Below are positions 7,699-14,246 of a stretch of DNA of 14,789 nucleotides, in pieces. The notes beneath the pieces were generated by a model, which was given only the letters and a program-made list of their open reading frames with translations, made no database searches and was not told the origin of the DNA. The DNA lies in assembly GCA_947448105.1 (NCBI GenBank), contig CANFNE010000025.1, positions 1 through 14,789 of the forward strand, in the 5' to 3' direction. The DNA comes from Burkholderiales bacterium (GTDB lineage Bacteria > Pseudomonadota > Gammaproteobacteria > Burkholderiales > Burkholderiaceae_C). Made by a program: the position numbers and the translations under genes. Positions within the stretch are counted from its first letter, which is position 1. Each line of letters starts with the position of its first letter.

Positions 7699-8514
7699 TT
7701 AAGGCGCAGGCCGTGCGGCCAGCAGATCGGCCAAGGCCTTGCTGACCTGTGGCGACCGGAATGCGCCGTTGTGGCTTTCATCGGGCACGAGCGCAAAGCG
7801 TGCGTCTACCCCGCGCGCTTGTAAGGCATTAACGTAGCCACGGGCCAGATCGGGCTGCGTGTTGTCGTCTTTGGAACCGGTTAGCGCGATGACTTGGCTT
7901 GCGGTACTGACCTTGTCGGCCCAGCTGCGCGGGTTTTCGCTGGCCGTCCATGGGCGCGCGCCGGGCCGGTTGGCTCGCCAAGCCACCAATTCACACGGAC
8001 AGGCCACCAGCACCGCGGCATCCAGCAAGCCAGGCTTCATGCCCAGCAACACGGCGGTGGTAGCAGCGCCCCCCGAATGGCCTACTGCAACGACAAACTT
8101 CGGCCTGAAGTGCGCACGCAAGCGCTCAATGGCTACACCCACCTCTTCCAGATTTTCACGGGTGTAATGGTCGGTCCGGCCGCCGCTCCCTGGCGCAACC
8201 GTCGAAGACTCACCGCTGCCATCCGGATAACCCGGCCGCACCAGCGCGATGGACAAAACATGGGCACCTGCAAACTGCGTCGCCGCCGATTGCGCTGGGG
8301 CGAAGTGGTAATTGGCGGGCCCACCCGAGGACACGTCCCCGTGGAGCCAGACCACCATGGTTTCGGGCTCGGTCGGACCAAAACGGCGCATTAAAAGGCA
8401 CTGGGCGCTGCCACTGACGTGGGTCTCAAAGTCTTCTGGTGCGCAAGGAGCGCAAAAGACGCTTGGCGCAGCCACCAAAAAACACATTGACAACAATAGT
8501 CTGAACATGCGCAT
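7699..8514 (-). CDS. Exported alpha/beta hydrolase of unknown substrate
   Basis: Encodes a 271-residue alpha/beta-fold hydrolase with an N-terminal signal peptide (MRMFRLLLSMCFLVAAPSVFCA, cleavage near 22), so it acts in the periplasm or outside. Catalytic features appear in the correct order: oxyanion loop WLHGD (56-60), nucleophile elbow GHSGG with Ser147, acid in LTGSKDDN (Asp216 or Asp217) and His248 in PDESHNG. Several cysteines (21, 24, 39, 172, 174) could form disulfides. It resembles dienelactone-hydrolase or prolyl-oligopeptidase-like esterases, but I recognise no specific subfamily. The start at 8514 is preferred because AAGG at 8526-8523 sits 8 nt upstream and the signal peptide follows at once; an in-frame ATG at 8562 would add 16 residues. 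The first 45 codons include AGA, CTA, TCA and TTA, rare in the neighbouring genes. It ends 1 bp from the convergent EamA stop. Confidence 0.85.
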   Translation of the reverse strand: MRMFRLLLSMCFLVAAPSVFCAPCAPEDFETHVSGSAQCLLMRRFGPTEPETMVVWLHGDVSSGGPANYHFAPAQSAATQFAGAHVLSIALVRPGYPDGSGESSTVAPGSGGRTDHYTRENLEEVGVAIERLRAHFRPKFVVAVGHSGGAATTAVLLGMKPGLLDAAVLVACPCELVAWRANRPGARPWTASENPRSWADKVSTASQVIALTGSKDDNTQPDLARGYVNALQARGVDARFALVPDESHNGAFRSPQVSKALADLLAARPAP

Positions 8515-8522
8515 GCCAAGAG

Positions 8523-8526
8523 CCTT
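8523..8526 (-). promoter_or_regulatory. Ribosome-binding site deciding the hydrolase start
   Basis: On the minus strand AAGG lies 8 nt before the ATG at 8514, inside AAAAAGG. It favours that start over the ATG at 8562 and the second ATG at 8508. Confidence 0.5.
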
Positions 8527-8548
8527 TTTACCGATTAACTTCGAAAGA

Positions 8549-8570
8549 CCGGGGACGGGCACGTCGCCGG
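8549..8570 (-). terminator. Weak terminator-like hairpin after the YbaK-family gene
   Basis: Read on the minus strand, CCGG-C-GACG, loop TGCC, CGTC-C-CCGG can fold into a stem of eight pairs with one C/C mismatch, followed by TCTTT. It lies 22 nt beyond the YbaK-family stop (8593) and before the hydrolase start, so it could end the upstream transcript or reduce read-through. The T-tract is short, so the call is tentative. Confidence 0.3.
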
Positions 8571-8592
8571 ATAGGCGCAGGAATGCGGCCCG

Positions 8593-9051
8593 CTAGCGAC
8601 AAGCATCCACCCACACCCCACCCGTCACTTGCGCCATCAGCGCCGGGCTGATGCGCACCGCGCTGTTGACCGAGCCGGCTGCGGGCAGCACCTCGTCAAA
8701 GGCGTGCAGGCTGTGGTCCAGGTACACGGGCAGCGGCTGGGCCAAACCGAAGGGGCAAACGCCGCCGACCGGGTGGCCGGTCAGGTCTTGCACCTCGTGG
8801 GCGGGCAGCATCTTGCCTTTGCCAAAAGCGGTTTTGAACTTGGCGTTGTCAATGCGCGCGTGGCCGGCGGCCACCAGCAACACCACGCGGCCGTCGCCCA
8901 GGCGAAAGGCCAAGGTTTTGGCAATGCGCCCCGGCTCCACGCCGTGCGCCAGCGCCGCCGACTCGACCGTGGGCGTCAGCGCCTCGGTTTCCAGAATAGG
9001 CAGGTCAAGCTGGCGCTGCGCAAAAAACGCACGTACCGACGCAATGCTCAT
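8593..9051 (-). CDS. YbaK/EbsC-family aminoacyl-tRNA deacylase (trans-editing protein)
   Basis: Encodes a 152-residue free-standing editing domain of the YbaK/ProX superfamily, cytoplasmic proteins that hydrolyse mischarged tRNA, classically Cys- or Ala-tRNA(Pro). Visible family features are GRIAKTLAFRL with the conserved Lys45, LLVAAGHARIDNAKFK (59-73) and the glycine-rich block GHPVGGVCPFGL (92-103) that lines the acyl pocket, then LPVYLDHSL and AAGSVNSAVRISP. Length is normal. The residues look closer to the Bacillus YwhH type than to E. coli YbaK, so the exact tRNA and amino acid are uncertain and no symbol is given. GGAG lies 8 nt before the start. The gene begins 15 bp after the glyoxalase stop on the same strand and is probably cotranscribed with it. 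Confidence 0.88.
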   Translation of the reverse strand: MSIASVRAFFAQRQLDLPILETEALTPTVESAALAHGVEPGRIAKTLAFRLGDGRVVLLVAAGHARIDNAKFKTAFGKGKMLPAHEVQDLTGHPVGGVCPFGLAQPLPVYLDHSLHAFDEVLPAAGSVNSAVRISPALMAQVTGGVWVDACR

Positions 9052-9066
9052 GGCGCTGGCTCCGGC

Positions 9067-9705
9067 TCAGGTGCCGCCCACATAGGGGTTGCGCACGCGC
9101 TCCGCGCCAAAGCTGCTCTCGGGGCCGTGGCCGGGAATGAACACCGTGGCGTTGCCCATGGGCCACAGGCGCTGGGTGATGCTGTTGATGAGCGTGTCGT
9201 GGTCGCCCTGCGGAAAGTCGGTGCGGCCAATGCTGCCGGCAAACAGCACGTCGCCCACAAAGGCGCGGCCGATGTCGGGCGAATAAAACACCACATGGCC
9301 CGGCGTATGGCCGGGGCAATGCCGCACCTGCAGGGTGTAGGGCCCCAGGGTGACGGTGTCGCCGTCGTGCAGCCAGCGCGTGGGCGTGAAACTGCGGGAC
9401 GGCGGAAATCCATACGCGGCAGCCGCCGTGGGCATGCCGTCAATCCAGAACTGGTCCGCCGGGTGCGGGCCGATGATGGGCAGGTGCAGCAGCTCGGCCA
9501 GATCAGCCGTGGCCCCGGCGTGGTCCAGGTGGCCGTGGGTGATCCAGATTTGCTCGAGCTTGACGCCCAGGCGTTTGACGGTGGCCAGCAACAGCTCCAT
9601 ATCGCCACCGGGGTCGATGATGGCGGCGCGGCGCTCTTCATCGCACCAGACGATGGAGCAGTTTTGTTGGAAGGCGGTGACGGGGACGGTTTCGTAGTGC
9701 AGCAT
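9067..9705 (-). CDS. gloC: GloC-type glyoxalase II (metallo-beta-lactamase-fold thioesterase)
   Basis: Encodes a 212-residue cytoplasmic hydrolase closely resembling E. coli GloC (YcbL), which cleaves S-D-lactoylglutathione to D-lactate and glutathione in methylglyoxal detoxification. The binuclear metal ligands are all present: His57, His59, Asp61 and His62 in THGHLDHAG, His133 in CPGHTPGHVVF, Asp152 in VGDVLFAGSIGRTDFP, and His193 in FIPGHGP. The N terminus (VPVTAFQQNCSIVWCDE) and the block FPQGDHDTLINSI also match the GloC type. The protein has the short length typical of GloC and lacks the C-terminal helical domain of GloB. The ribosome-binding site is weak, but the ATG at 9705 is the first in frame and fits the family start. 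It sits 32 bp after the CapA-family gene and 15 bp before the YbaK-family gene, all on one strand. Confidence 0.92.
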   Translation of the reverse strand: MLHYETVPVTAFQQNCSIVWCDEERRAAIIDPGGDMELLLATVKRLGVKLEQIWITHGHLDHAGATADLAELLHLPIIGPHPADQFWIDGMPTAAAAYGFPPSRSFTPTRWLHDGDTVTLGPYTLQVRHCPGHTPGHVVFYSPDIGRAFVGDVLFAGSIGRTDFPQGDHDTLINSITQRLWPMGNATVFIPGHGPESSFGAERVRNPYVGGT

Positions 9706-9737
9706 GGCGGTATTTTCGGTGGGTTTTGCAGGCCAGA

Positions 9738-10715
9738 TCAGGGCGCGGCCACCGTGCCCGCAGGCTGCGGCAAACCCCCTGGGCCGATCTGCGCCAGGTG
9801 CACCTCGACATGGCGCACGCCGGACTTGTCGATCTCCAGGCGCAGGGCCCAGCCGCGGTTGTTGACGGGGTCAGAAAAGCCGTCAAACACAAAGTTGCCC
9901 AGGCTGTAAAAAATCGGCTTGCCTTGGTAGCGCTCAGTGTCTTGCACCTGGTGCGGGTGGCCGCCGATGACGGCGTCGGCGCCAGCGTCAATCATGGTGC
10001 GGGCGAGTTGGCGCTGGCGGGCGTTGGACACCGGGTCTTCCCAGCCCCAGTGCATGATGGGAATCACCACGTCGGCCTTCCAGCGGCTGCGGGCGGCTTG
10101 GATGTCGCGCACCACTTGCGCGTCTTCGCTCCAGGCCACGCCGGGCCGGTCGGTGTCGGCCTCGAAGCTGCGCGGCTGAAACTCGTCGTAGCCCAAAATC
10201 GCCACCCGCAAGCCCCGGCGCTCCACGATCCAGGGCGTGTGCGCCTGGGTCAGGTTCAGGCCGCCGCCGTAGACGCCCAGGCCCGCACCGTTGAGCAAAC
10301 CCAGCATCTGCGCAAAAGCCTGCGGGCCGTAGTCGCCTGAATGGTTGTTGGCCAGGCCCACGGCGTCTAAGTGGCGTTTGACGTATTTGAGCGTGCTGGG
10401 CGGCACGCGAAACACATTGGGCTTGTCGTCTTCGGGGCTGCCGATGGTGGCCACCACGCATTCCAGGTTGCCGATGCGGATGTCGGCCTCTTTGAACAAT
10501 TTGGCAAAGCCCGCAAACGGGTCTTGGCCGCGGCGCATGGCGCGGCTCGGGCCGTCTTCCAACATGATGTCGCCCACCACCACCAGTGAAACCGTGCCAG
10601 CGCCGGGCGCCACGGGCGCTTCGGTTACGCCAGCCTGCGCCGCCAGGCAGGCGCCGATCAGCCCGGCGGCGGCAAGCAAGCGCTGTGCGCGCCAAACCCA
10701 AGTGCGCGCGTTCAT
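9738..10715 (-). CDS. Exported CapA-family protein (PGA_cap metallophosphoesterase fold)
   Basis: Encodes a 325-residue protein of the CapA/PgsA family, known from poly-gamma-glutamate capsule synthesis in Bacillus but widespread in bacteria that lack that capsule. A signal peptide (about 10-28) with likely cleavage after AQA28 puts it in the periplasm. Metallophosphoesterase-like motifs are in order: VGDIML (47-52), GNLEC (82-86), ANNHSGDYG (122-130), MHWGWE (221-226), GGHPHQVQ (251-258) and YSLGNFVFD (270-278). All the usual Asp, Asn and His ligands look intact, so it is probably an active hydrolase. There is no C-terminal membrane helix. The start at 10715, rather than 10739, is set by a strong GGAGG 7 nt upstream. 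It overlaps the stop of the preceding gene as ATGA. No capB, capC or capE lies beside it, so the substrate is unknown. Confidence 0.9.
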   Translation of the reverse strand: MNARTWVWRAQRLLAAAGLIGACLAAQAGVTEAPVAPGAGTVSLVVVGDIMLEDGPSRAMRRGQDPFAGFAKLFKEADIRIGNLECVVATIGSPEDDKPNVFRVPPSTLKYVKRHLDAVGLANNHSGDYGPQAFAQMLGLLNGAGLGVYGGGLNLTQAHTPWIVERRGLRVAILGYDEFQPRSFEADTDRPGVAWSEDAQVVRDIQAARSRWKADVVIPIMHWGWEDPVSNARQRQLARTMIDAGADAVIGGHPHQVQDTERYQGKPIFYSLGNFVFDGFSDPVNNRGWALRLEIDKSGVRHVEVHLAQIGPGGLPQPAGTVAAP

Positions 10716-11185
10716 GGCGATACCTCCGCCAGCGCGCACTGGTATTGCAGCTCTTTGCCCAGCAAGGGTGAATACAGGGCCACGCGTCCGGTCAGTGCGT
10801 CGGGCGCGGGCTTGCGCAGCGGCACGGGCTGCAGGTAGTGGACGTGTTGCATGACCATGGGCTGGCGCCGGGTGTTGTAGTAGACGTAGAGCTTGACGCT
10901 CTCGATGGCGGCGGGTGCAGCTTGCGCCGCGTCGGGTGCCACATCGGTTGCCAGATCTGGTGCAGCCGCCAGCACGATGGCCTTGAAGCGAAAGCGGTTG
11001 CCGATGGGAACGGCGGCCACGGTGTACGGGTCGGTGGCGGTGCCGTGCACCGTGTGGTGGGTTTCGGAGTTGACCTCAAACGTGCATTGCAGTTGCGCGC
11101 TGGCCTGCGCCGCGCAGGGCAACAGGGCCAGCAACAGCGCGGCAAGGCCAATGGTGGGCAGGGGTAGGCGGTGGTGGGATTTCAC
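10712..11185 (-). CDS. Small secreted protein of unknown function, coupled to the CapA-family gene
   Basis: Encodes 157 residues that I do not recognise. A basic N terminus and a hydrophobic run (about 10-27) with likely cleavage after ASA30 form a Sec signal peptide, giving a mature periplasmic protein of about 13-14 kDa. The mature part has two cysteines, one near each end (Cys34 and Cys150), which could form a disulfide, an Ala/Pro-rich segment (73-93), and beta-rich stretches such as RFRFKAIVLA and ESVKLYVYYNT. The start codon is GTG at 11185 with no obvious Shine-Dalgarno; it is chosen because the signal peptide follows directly and no ATG precedes the mature region. Its stop overlaps the next start as ATGA, so the CapA-family protein is probably translated with it and may act on the same envelope substrate. 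Coding is supported by the overlap, the signal peptide and codon bias. Confidence 0.75.
   Translation of the reverse strand: MKSHHRLPLPTIGLAALLLALLPCAAQASAQLQCTFEVNSETHHTVHGTATDPYTVAAVPIGNRFRFKAIVLAAAPDLATDVAPDAAQAAPAAIESVKLYVYYNTRRQPMVMQHVHYLQPVPLRKPAPDALTGRVALYSPLLGKELQYQCALAEVSP
10723..10727 (-). promoter_or_regulatory. Strong ribosome-binding site deciding the CapA-family start
   Basis: On the minus strand GGAGG lies 7 nt before the ATG at 10715, inside the last codons of the preceding gene. It supports this start over the in-frame upstream codon at 10739. Confidence 0.7.
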
Positions 11186-11213
11186 GGCGGGAAACGTCCG
11201 AGTGGTTGCAGGG

Positions 11214-11234
11214 CTTGCGCAGTTTATGCGCAGG
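11214..11234 (-). terminator. Hairpin just after the acyl-CoA ligase stop
   Basis: Read on the minus strand, CCTGCGCA, loop TAAAC, TGCGCAAG form an 8-bp stem with one G/T wobble, starting 6 nt after the ligase stop at 11241. No T-run follows, so it is not a standard intrinsic terminator; it might pause transcription or protect the 3' end. It lies in the only notable gap (55 bp) between the ligase unit and the next minus-strand gene. Confidence 0.3.
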
Positions 11235-11240
11235 CGCAGC

Positions 11241-12809
11241 TTAAGCAGCGGCGTGCTGAGCCACCCAATCCACCAACTTCAAACGCTGCACCTTGCCCGA
11301 GGGGCCGCGCGGCAAATCGGGCACAAAGTGAAAGACCTTGGGCGTCTTGTAACGCCCAAGCGCCGTCGTGCAAAAGTCGCGCAGCGCGGGCTCGTCCGCC
11401 GTGTGGCCTTCGCGCAGCACCACGCACACCATGATTTCCTGGCCGTAGTGCGCATCCGCGATGCCCACGGCAGCGGCGTCCAGCACTGCGGGGTGGCGCA
11501 AGAGCGCCTCGTCAATCTCGCGCGGAGCGATGTTTTCGCCACCCTTGATGATGAGTTCTTTGATGCGCCCGGTGACAAAGAAAAAGCCGTCCGTGTCGCG
11601 GTGGCCCAGGTCGCCGGTGCGCAGCCAGCCGTCGGGGGTAAAACTGTCGCGCGTGGCGGCTTCGTTCTTGTAATAGCCGCGCATCACCTGCGGGCCGCGA
11701 ATGGCGATCTCGCCGGTGGTGCCGTCGGCCACGCTCTGCAGCGCGGCGTCGATCACGCGCGCTTCGCAGCCCGAGGCCCGGCCCACGGCACCGAGCTTGC
11801 GCCCATCTGGATGCAAGGGATTAGAAAATGCCGGCGCCACGGTCTCGGTCAGGCCCATGGTCTCGATGATGCCGATGCCAAACCTGGACTCAAACGCCCG
11901 CAAATGCGCCGGTGGCAGCGCGGCCGAGGCACTGCGGCAAAAGCGGATGGCCGACACATCGGCCTGTGGCGCGGCGCCTTCAAGCAAATACGAAATCATG
12001 GTGGGCACCACGTTGATCCAGGTGCAGCGCGACTGCGTGGCCTGTTGCCAAAACGCACCGGCCGAAAACCGGGGCGGCATGGCCAGGCTGCCGCCGTGCG
12101 CCAGGGGCGCGAGCATGGTCACGGCAAAGGCGTTGATGTGGTACAGCGGCAGCACGGCCAGCACGCGGTCATGCGGCGAGAGGGCGTGCTCGGTGCTGAT
12201 GGACAGCGCGTTGGCCGCCAGGTTGGACTGCGTGAGCATCACGCCCTTGGGCACGCCGGTGGTGCCCGAGGTGTACATGAGCAGCGCCAGCGCGTCGGGG
12301 CTGGGCTCGCGCGTGTCAGTGGTAGCGCTGGGCAAGATGTCTTGCGCGGTATCGACATCGGGGCTGCACACCAAGAGCGCCACCGGGCGCGCCAGCGTGG
12401 CCAGCACGGCGCGCACGCGCTCGGCCCAGTCGGGGCTGGCGACCACGAGTTTGCAGTCGCTGTGCTCCAGCACATAGGCCATTTGCGCGGCGCTGCTCAG
12501 CAGATTGACCGGGTTCACGCACCAGCCACCGTGCAAAGCACCCACCAATAGGCGCAAAGTGTTCAGGCCATTGGGCATGACCAGCGACACGGTGTCGCCC
12601 GGCACCAAGCCCTGGCTCAACAACAGTGTGGCCACCTGGCGGCTGCTGCGCGCCATGTCCGCAAAGCTGAGTTGCGCGGGTGCCGCGGGCGCCGCGGGCG
12701 ATGCAGCGGGCTCGGCGGGCACCGCCAGCGCGTATACCGCCGCCGGCCGCACCAGCGCCTGGTGTTCCAGCAGCGCACGCACGGTACGCGAATAATTTTT
12801 GGGGCTCAT
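11241..12809 (-). CDS. sauT: AMP-forming acyl-CoA ligase, candidate sulfoacetate-CoA ligase
   Basis: Encodes a 522-residue ANL-superfamily ligase that activates a carboxylate to an acyl-adenylate and then an acyl-CoA. The core motifs are intact: P-loop YTSGTTGVPKG (179-189), MGLTET (318-323; the usual Tyr-Gly start is Met-Gly), GWLRTGD (394-400), hinge GRIKELIIKGGENIAPREIDE (414-434) and C-terminal GPSGKVQR with the catalytic Lys506. An Ala/Pro-rich stretch (31-46) interrupts the N-terminal region. The start ATG overlaps the stop of the aldehyde dehydrogenase gene by 4 bp (ATGA) and has no clear Shine-Dalgarno of its own, so translation is coupled. Gene order matches sauS-sauT of Cupriavidus necator, where the ligase makes sulfoacetyl-CoA. 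The symbol is provisional and rests on context; another small carboxylic acid is possible. The family is certain, the substrate is not. Confidence 0.9.
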   Translation of the reverse strand: MSPKNYSRTVRALLEHQALVRPAAVYALAVPAEPAASPAAPAAPAQLSFADMARSSRQVATLLLSQGLVPGDTVSLVMPNGLNTLRLLVGALHGGWCVNPVNLLSSAAQMAYVLEHSDCKLVVASPDWAERVRAVLATLARPVALLVCSPDVDTAQDILPSATTDTREPSPDALALLMYTSGTTGVPKGVMLTQSNLAANALSISTEHALSPHDRVLAVLPLYHINAFAVTMLAPLAHGGSLAMPPRFSAGAFWQQATQSRCTWINVVPTMISYLLEGAAPQADVSAIRFCRSASAALPPAHLRAFESRFGIGIIETMGLTETVAPAFSNPLHPDGRKLGAVGRASGCEARVIDAALQSVADGTTGEIAIRGPQVMRGYYKNEAATRDSFTPDGWLRTGDLGHRDTDGFFFVTGRIKELIIKGGENIAPREIDEALLRHPAVLDAAAVGIADAHYGQEIMVCVVLREGHTADEPALRDFCTTALGRYKTPKVFHFVPDLPRGPSGKVQRLKLVDWVAQHAAA

Positions 12810-14245
12810 GCGCGGCCGAACTTGGCAAAGTAGCTGCCAAAAATCGCCTCTTCCGTAGGCATGCGCTCTGCAATCGGGCGCGAGATGCGGGTGATGTTCA
12901 GGTAATGCCGGTAGCTCATGTTGTCGGAAAAATTGTTTTTGCCCCAGGTGCCGCAGCCCATGGAGAGCGAAAACGGCAGGCCGTTGTCAAAGCTGCCGCC
13001 GGTGGCAATGCAATGCGCCTGGTCCACGATCACGCGGCTCACCGGCAGTTCCAGCCCCAGGCGCAGCGCGCGTGCAGGCAAAGCGCTGTGCAAACCCACC
13101 GAGTGGCCGGCACCTTGGTGCGTGTAAATGCGCTCGACCAGGGCGATAGCGGCGTCAAAGTCGGCCGCGCCATAGAGCGTGAGCACGGGGCAAAGTTTCT
13201 CGCCCGAAAACGGATGCGCGTCGCCCACGCCGTCTTCTTCGACCAGCAAGATGCGGGGCTTGAGCGCCGCGACATCCAAGAGGCCTGCGCGCTGCGCCAC
13301 CACGGTGGCGTTTTGTCCGATCACGGCTGCCGAGAGTTTGCCGTCGGGCCACATGACGGCTTGCAAAGCCTGCTTTTGTGCGGAGGTGAGCAGCACCGCG
13401 CCTTGGGCTTGCAAAGCGGCTATTGCTGCAGCGCGCACGGCGTCGAGCAACACCAGGCTGTTCTCAGAAGAGCAGCTGGTGGCGTTGTCAAAGGTTTTGG
13501 AGCGCAAGATGCGCTCGGCGGCCAAGGCCAGGTCAGCCGTCTCGTCCACGATGCCTGCGACGTTGCCCGCGCCCACGCCAAAGGCCGGTGTGCCGCTGGC
13601 ATAGGCCGCGCGCACATTGGCCTGCGAGCCGGTGGCCACTACCAAGTCGCAGGCAGCCATCAGGGCATAGGTGGCGGCTTTGCTAATGGGCGCGGGCAGC
13701 AGTTGCACCAGGTCGCGCGGGGCGCCAATGCGGTCGAACTCGGCGTGGATGTGCTCCAACAAGCGCGCACTGGTGGCCCAGCCCTTGGGCGAAGGCGCCA
13801 CGATCACCGCGTTACGGCCCTTGAGCGCGTTGATGATCTTGTTGGCAGGCGTGGCCGCCGGGTTGGTGGACGGCGTAATGGCACAAACTACGCCCACCGG
13901 GCGGGCGATCTCGGTGATGCCGGTGGCCGCGTCCTCATGGATCACGCCCACCGACTTGGCGCCTTGCAGGTCGCGCAGCAGGCCCAAGGTTTTGCGGTAG
14001 TTTTTACGCACCTTGTCGGGCACGTTGCCAATGCCGGTGTCGGCCACGGCCAACTCGGCCAGGGCCTGGTTGCGCGCGGGCTCAATGATGGCCCAGCCCG
14101 CAGCGGCCACCAGTTCGTCCACGCGGGCCTGGCCGTAGCCGTTGGCGATGTGCTGGGCGGCGCGGGCGCGCGCCACCAAGGCGTGCACCACGGCCTGGGC
14201 TTCCAGGTCTTGGGGTTTGGTGTTAACGGTGGAAGGTGCGTGCAT
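12806..14245 (-). CDS. sauS: CoA-acylating aldehyde dehydrogenase, candidate sulfoacetaldehyde dehydrogenase (acylating)
   Basis: Encodes a 479-residue cytoplasmic enzyme of the EutE/AdhE-like acylating branch of the aldehyde dehydrogenase superfamily, which interconverts an acyl-CoA and its aldehyde with NAD(P)H. Visible features are the Rossmann segment RPVGVVCAITPSTNPAATPANKIINALKGRNAVIVAPSPKG (115-154 region), GSQANVRAAYASGTPAFGVGAGNV (207-229), and the catalytic cysteine Cys258 in TFDNATSCSSENS, where EutE-type enzymes have a Cys-Ala-Ser-Glu-Gln core. The C-terminal SMGCGTWGKNNFSDNMSYRHYLNITRI is typical of the acylating group. The ATG at 14245 lies 1 nt after the stop of the binding-protein gene, with AAGG 9 nt upstream; an in-frame upstream extension to 14308 would run inside that gene. 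With the ligase downstream it resembles SauS, which reduces sulfoacetyl-CoA to sulfoacetaldehyde. Acylating-dehydrogenase identity is strong; the substrate is inferred. Confidence 0.9.
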   Translation of the reverse strand: MHAPSTVNTKPQDLEAQAVVHALVARARAAQHIANGYGQARVDELVAAAGWAIIEPARNQALAELAVADTGIGNVPDKVRKNYRKTLGLLRDLQGAKSVGVIHEDAATGITEIARPVGVVCAITPSTNPAATPANKIINALKGRNAVIVAPSPKGWATSARLLEHIHAEFDRIGAPRDLVQLLPAPISKAATYALMAACDLVVATGSQANVRAAYASGTPAFGVGAGNVAGIVDETADLALAAERILRSKTFDNATSCSSENSLVLLDAVRAAAIAALQAQGAVLLTSAQKQALQAVMWPDGKLSAAVIGQNATVVAQRAGLLDVAALKPRILLVEEDGVGDAHPFSGEKLCPVLTLYGAADFDAAIALVERIYTHQGAGHSVGLHSALPARALRLGLELPVSRVIVDQAHCIATGGSFDNGLPFSLSMGCGTWGKNNFSDNMSYRHYLNITRISRPIAERMPTEEAIFGSYFAKFGRA

Positions 14246-14246
14246 C

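Noticed and set aside
9738..10715. CapA homologue as evidence of a poly-gamma-glutamate capsule locus
   Set aside because: No CapB/CapC/CapD/CapE-type genes are present, and CapA-family proteins are common outside capsule loci.
10893..12551. Plus-strand open frame of 552 codons opposite the secreted protein and acyl-CoA ligase genes
   Set aside because: It crosses two real genes and their intergenic gap, and its product is Arg/His/Gly-rich with no domain.
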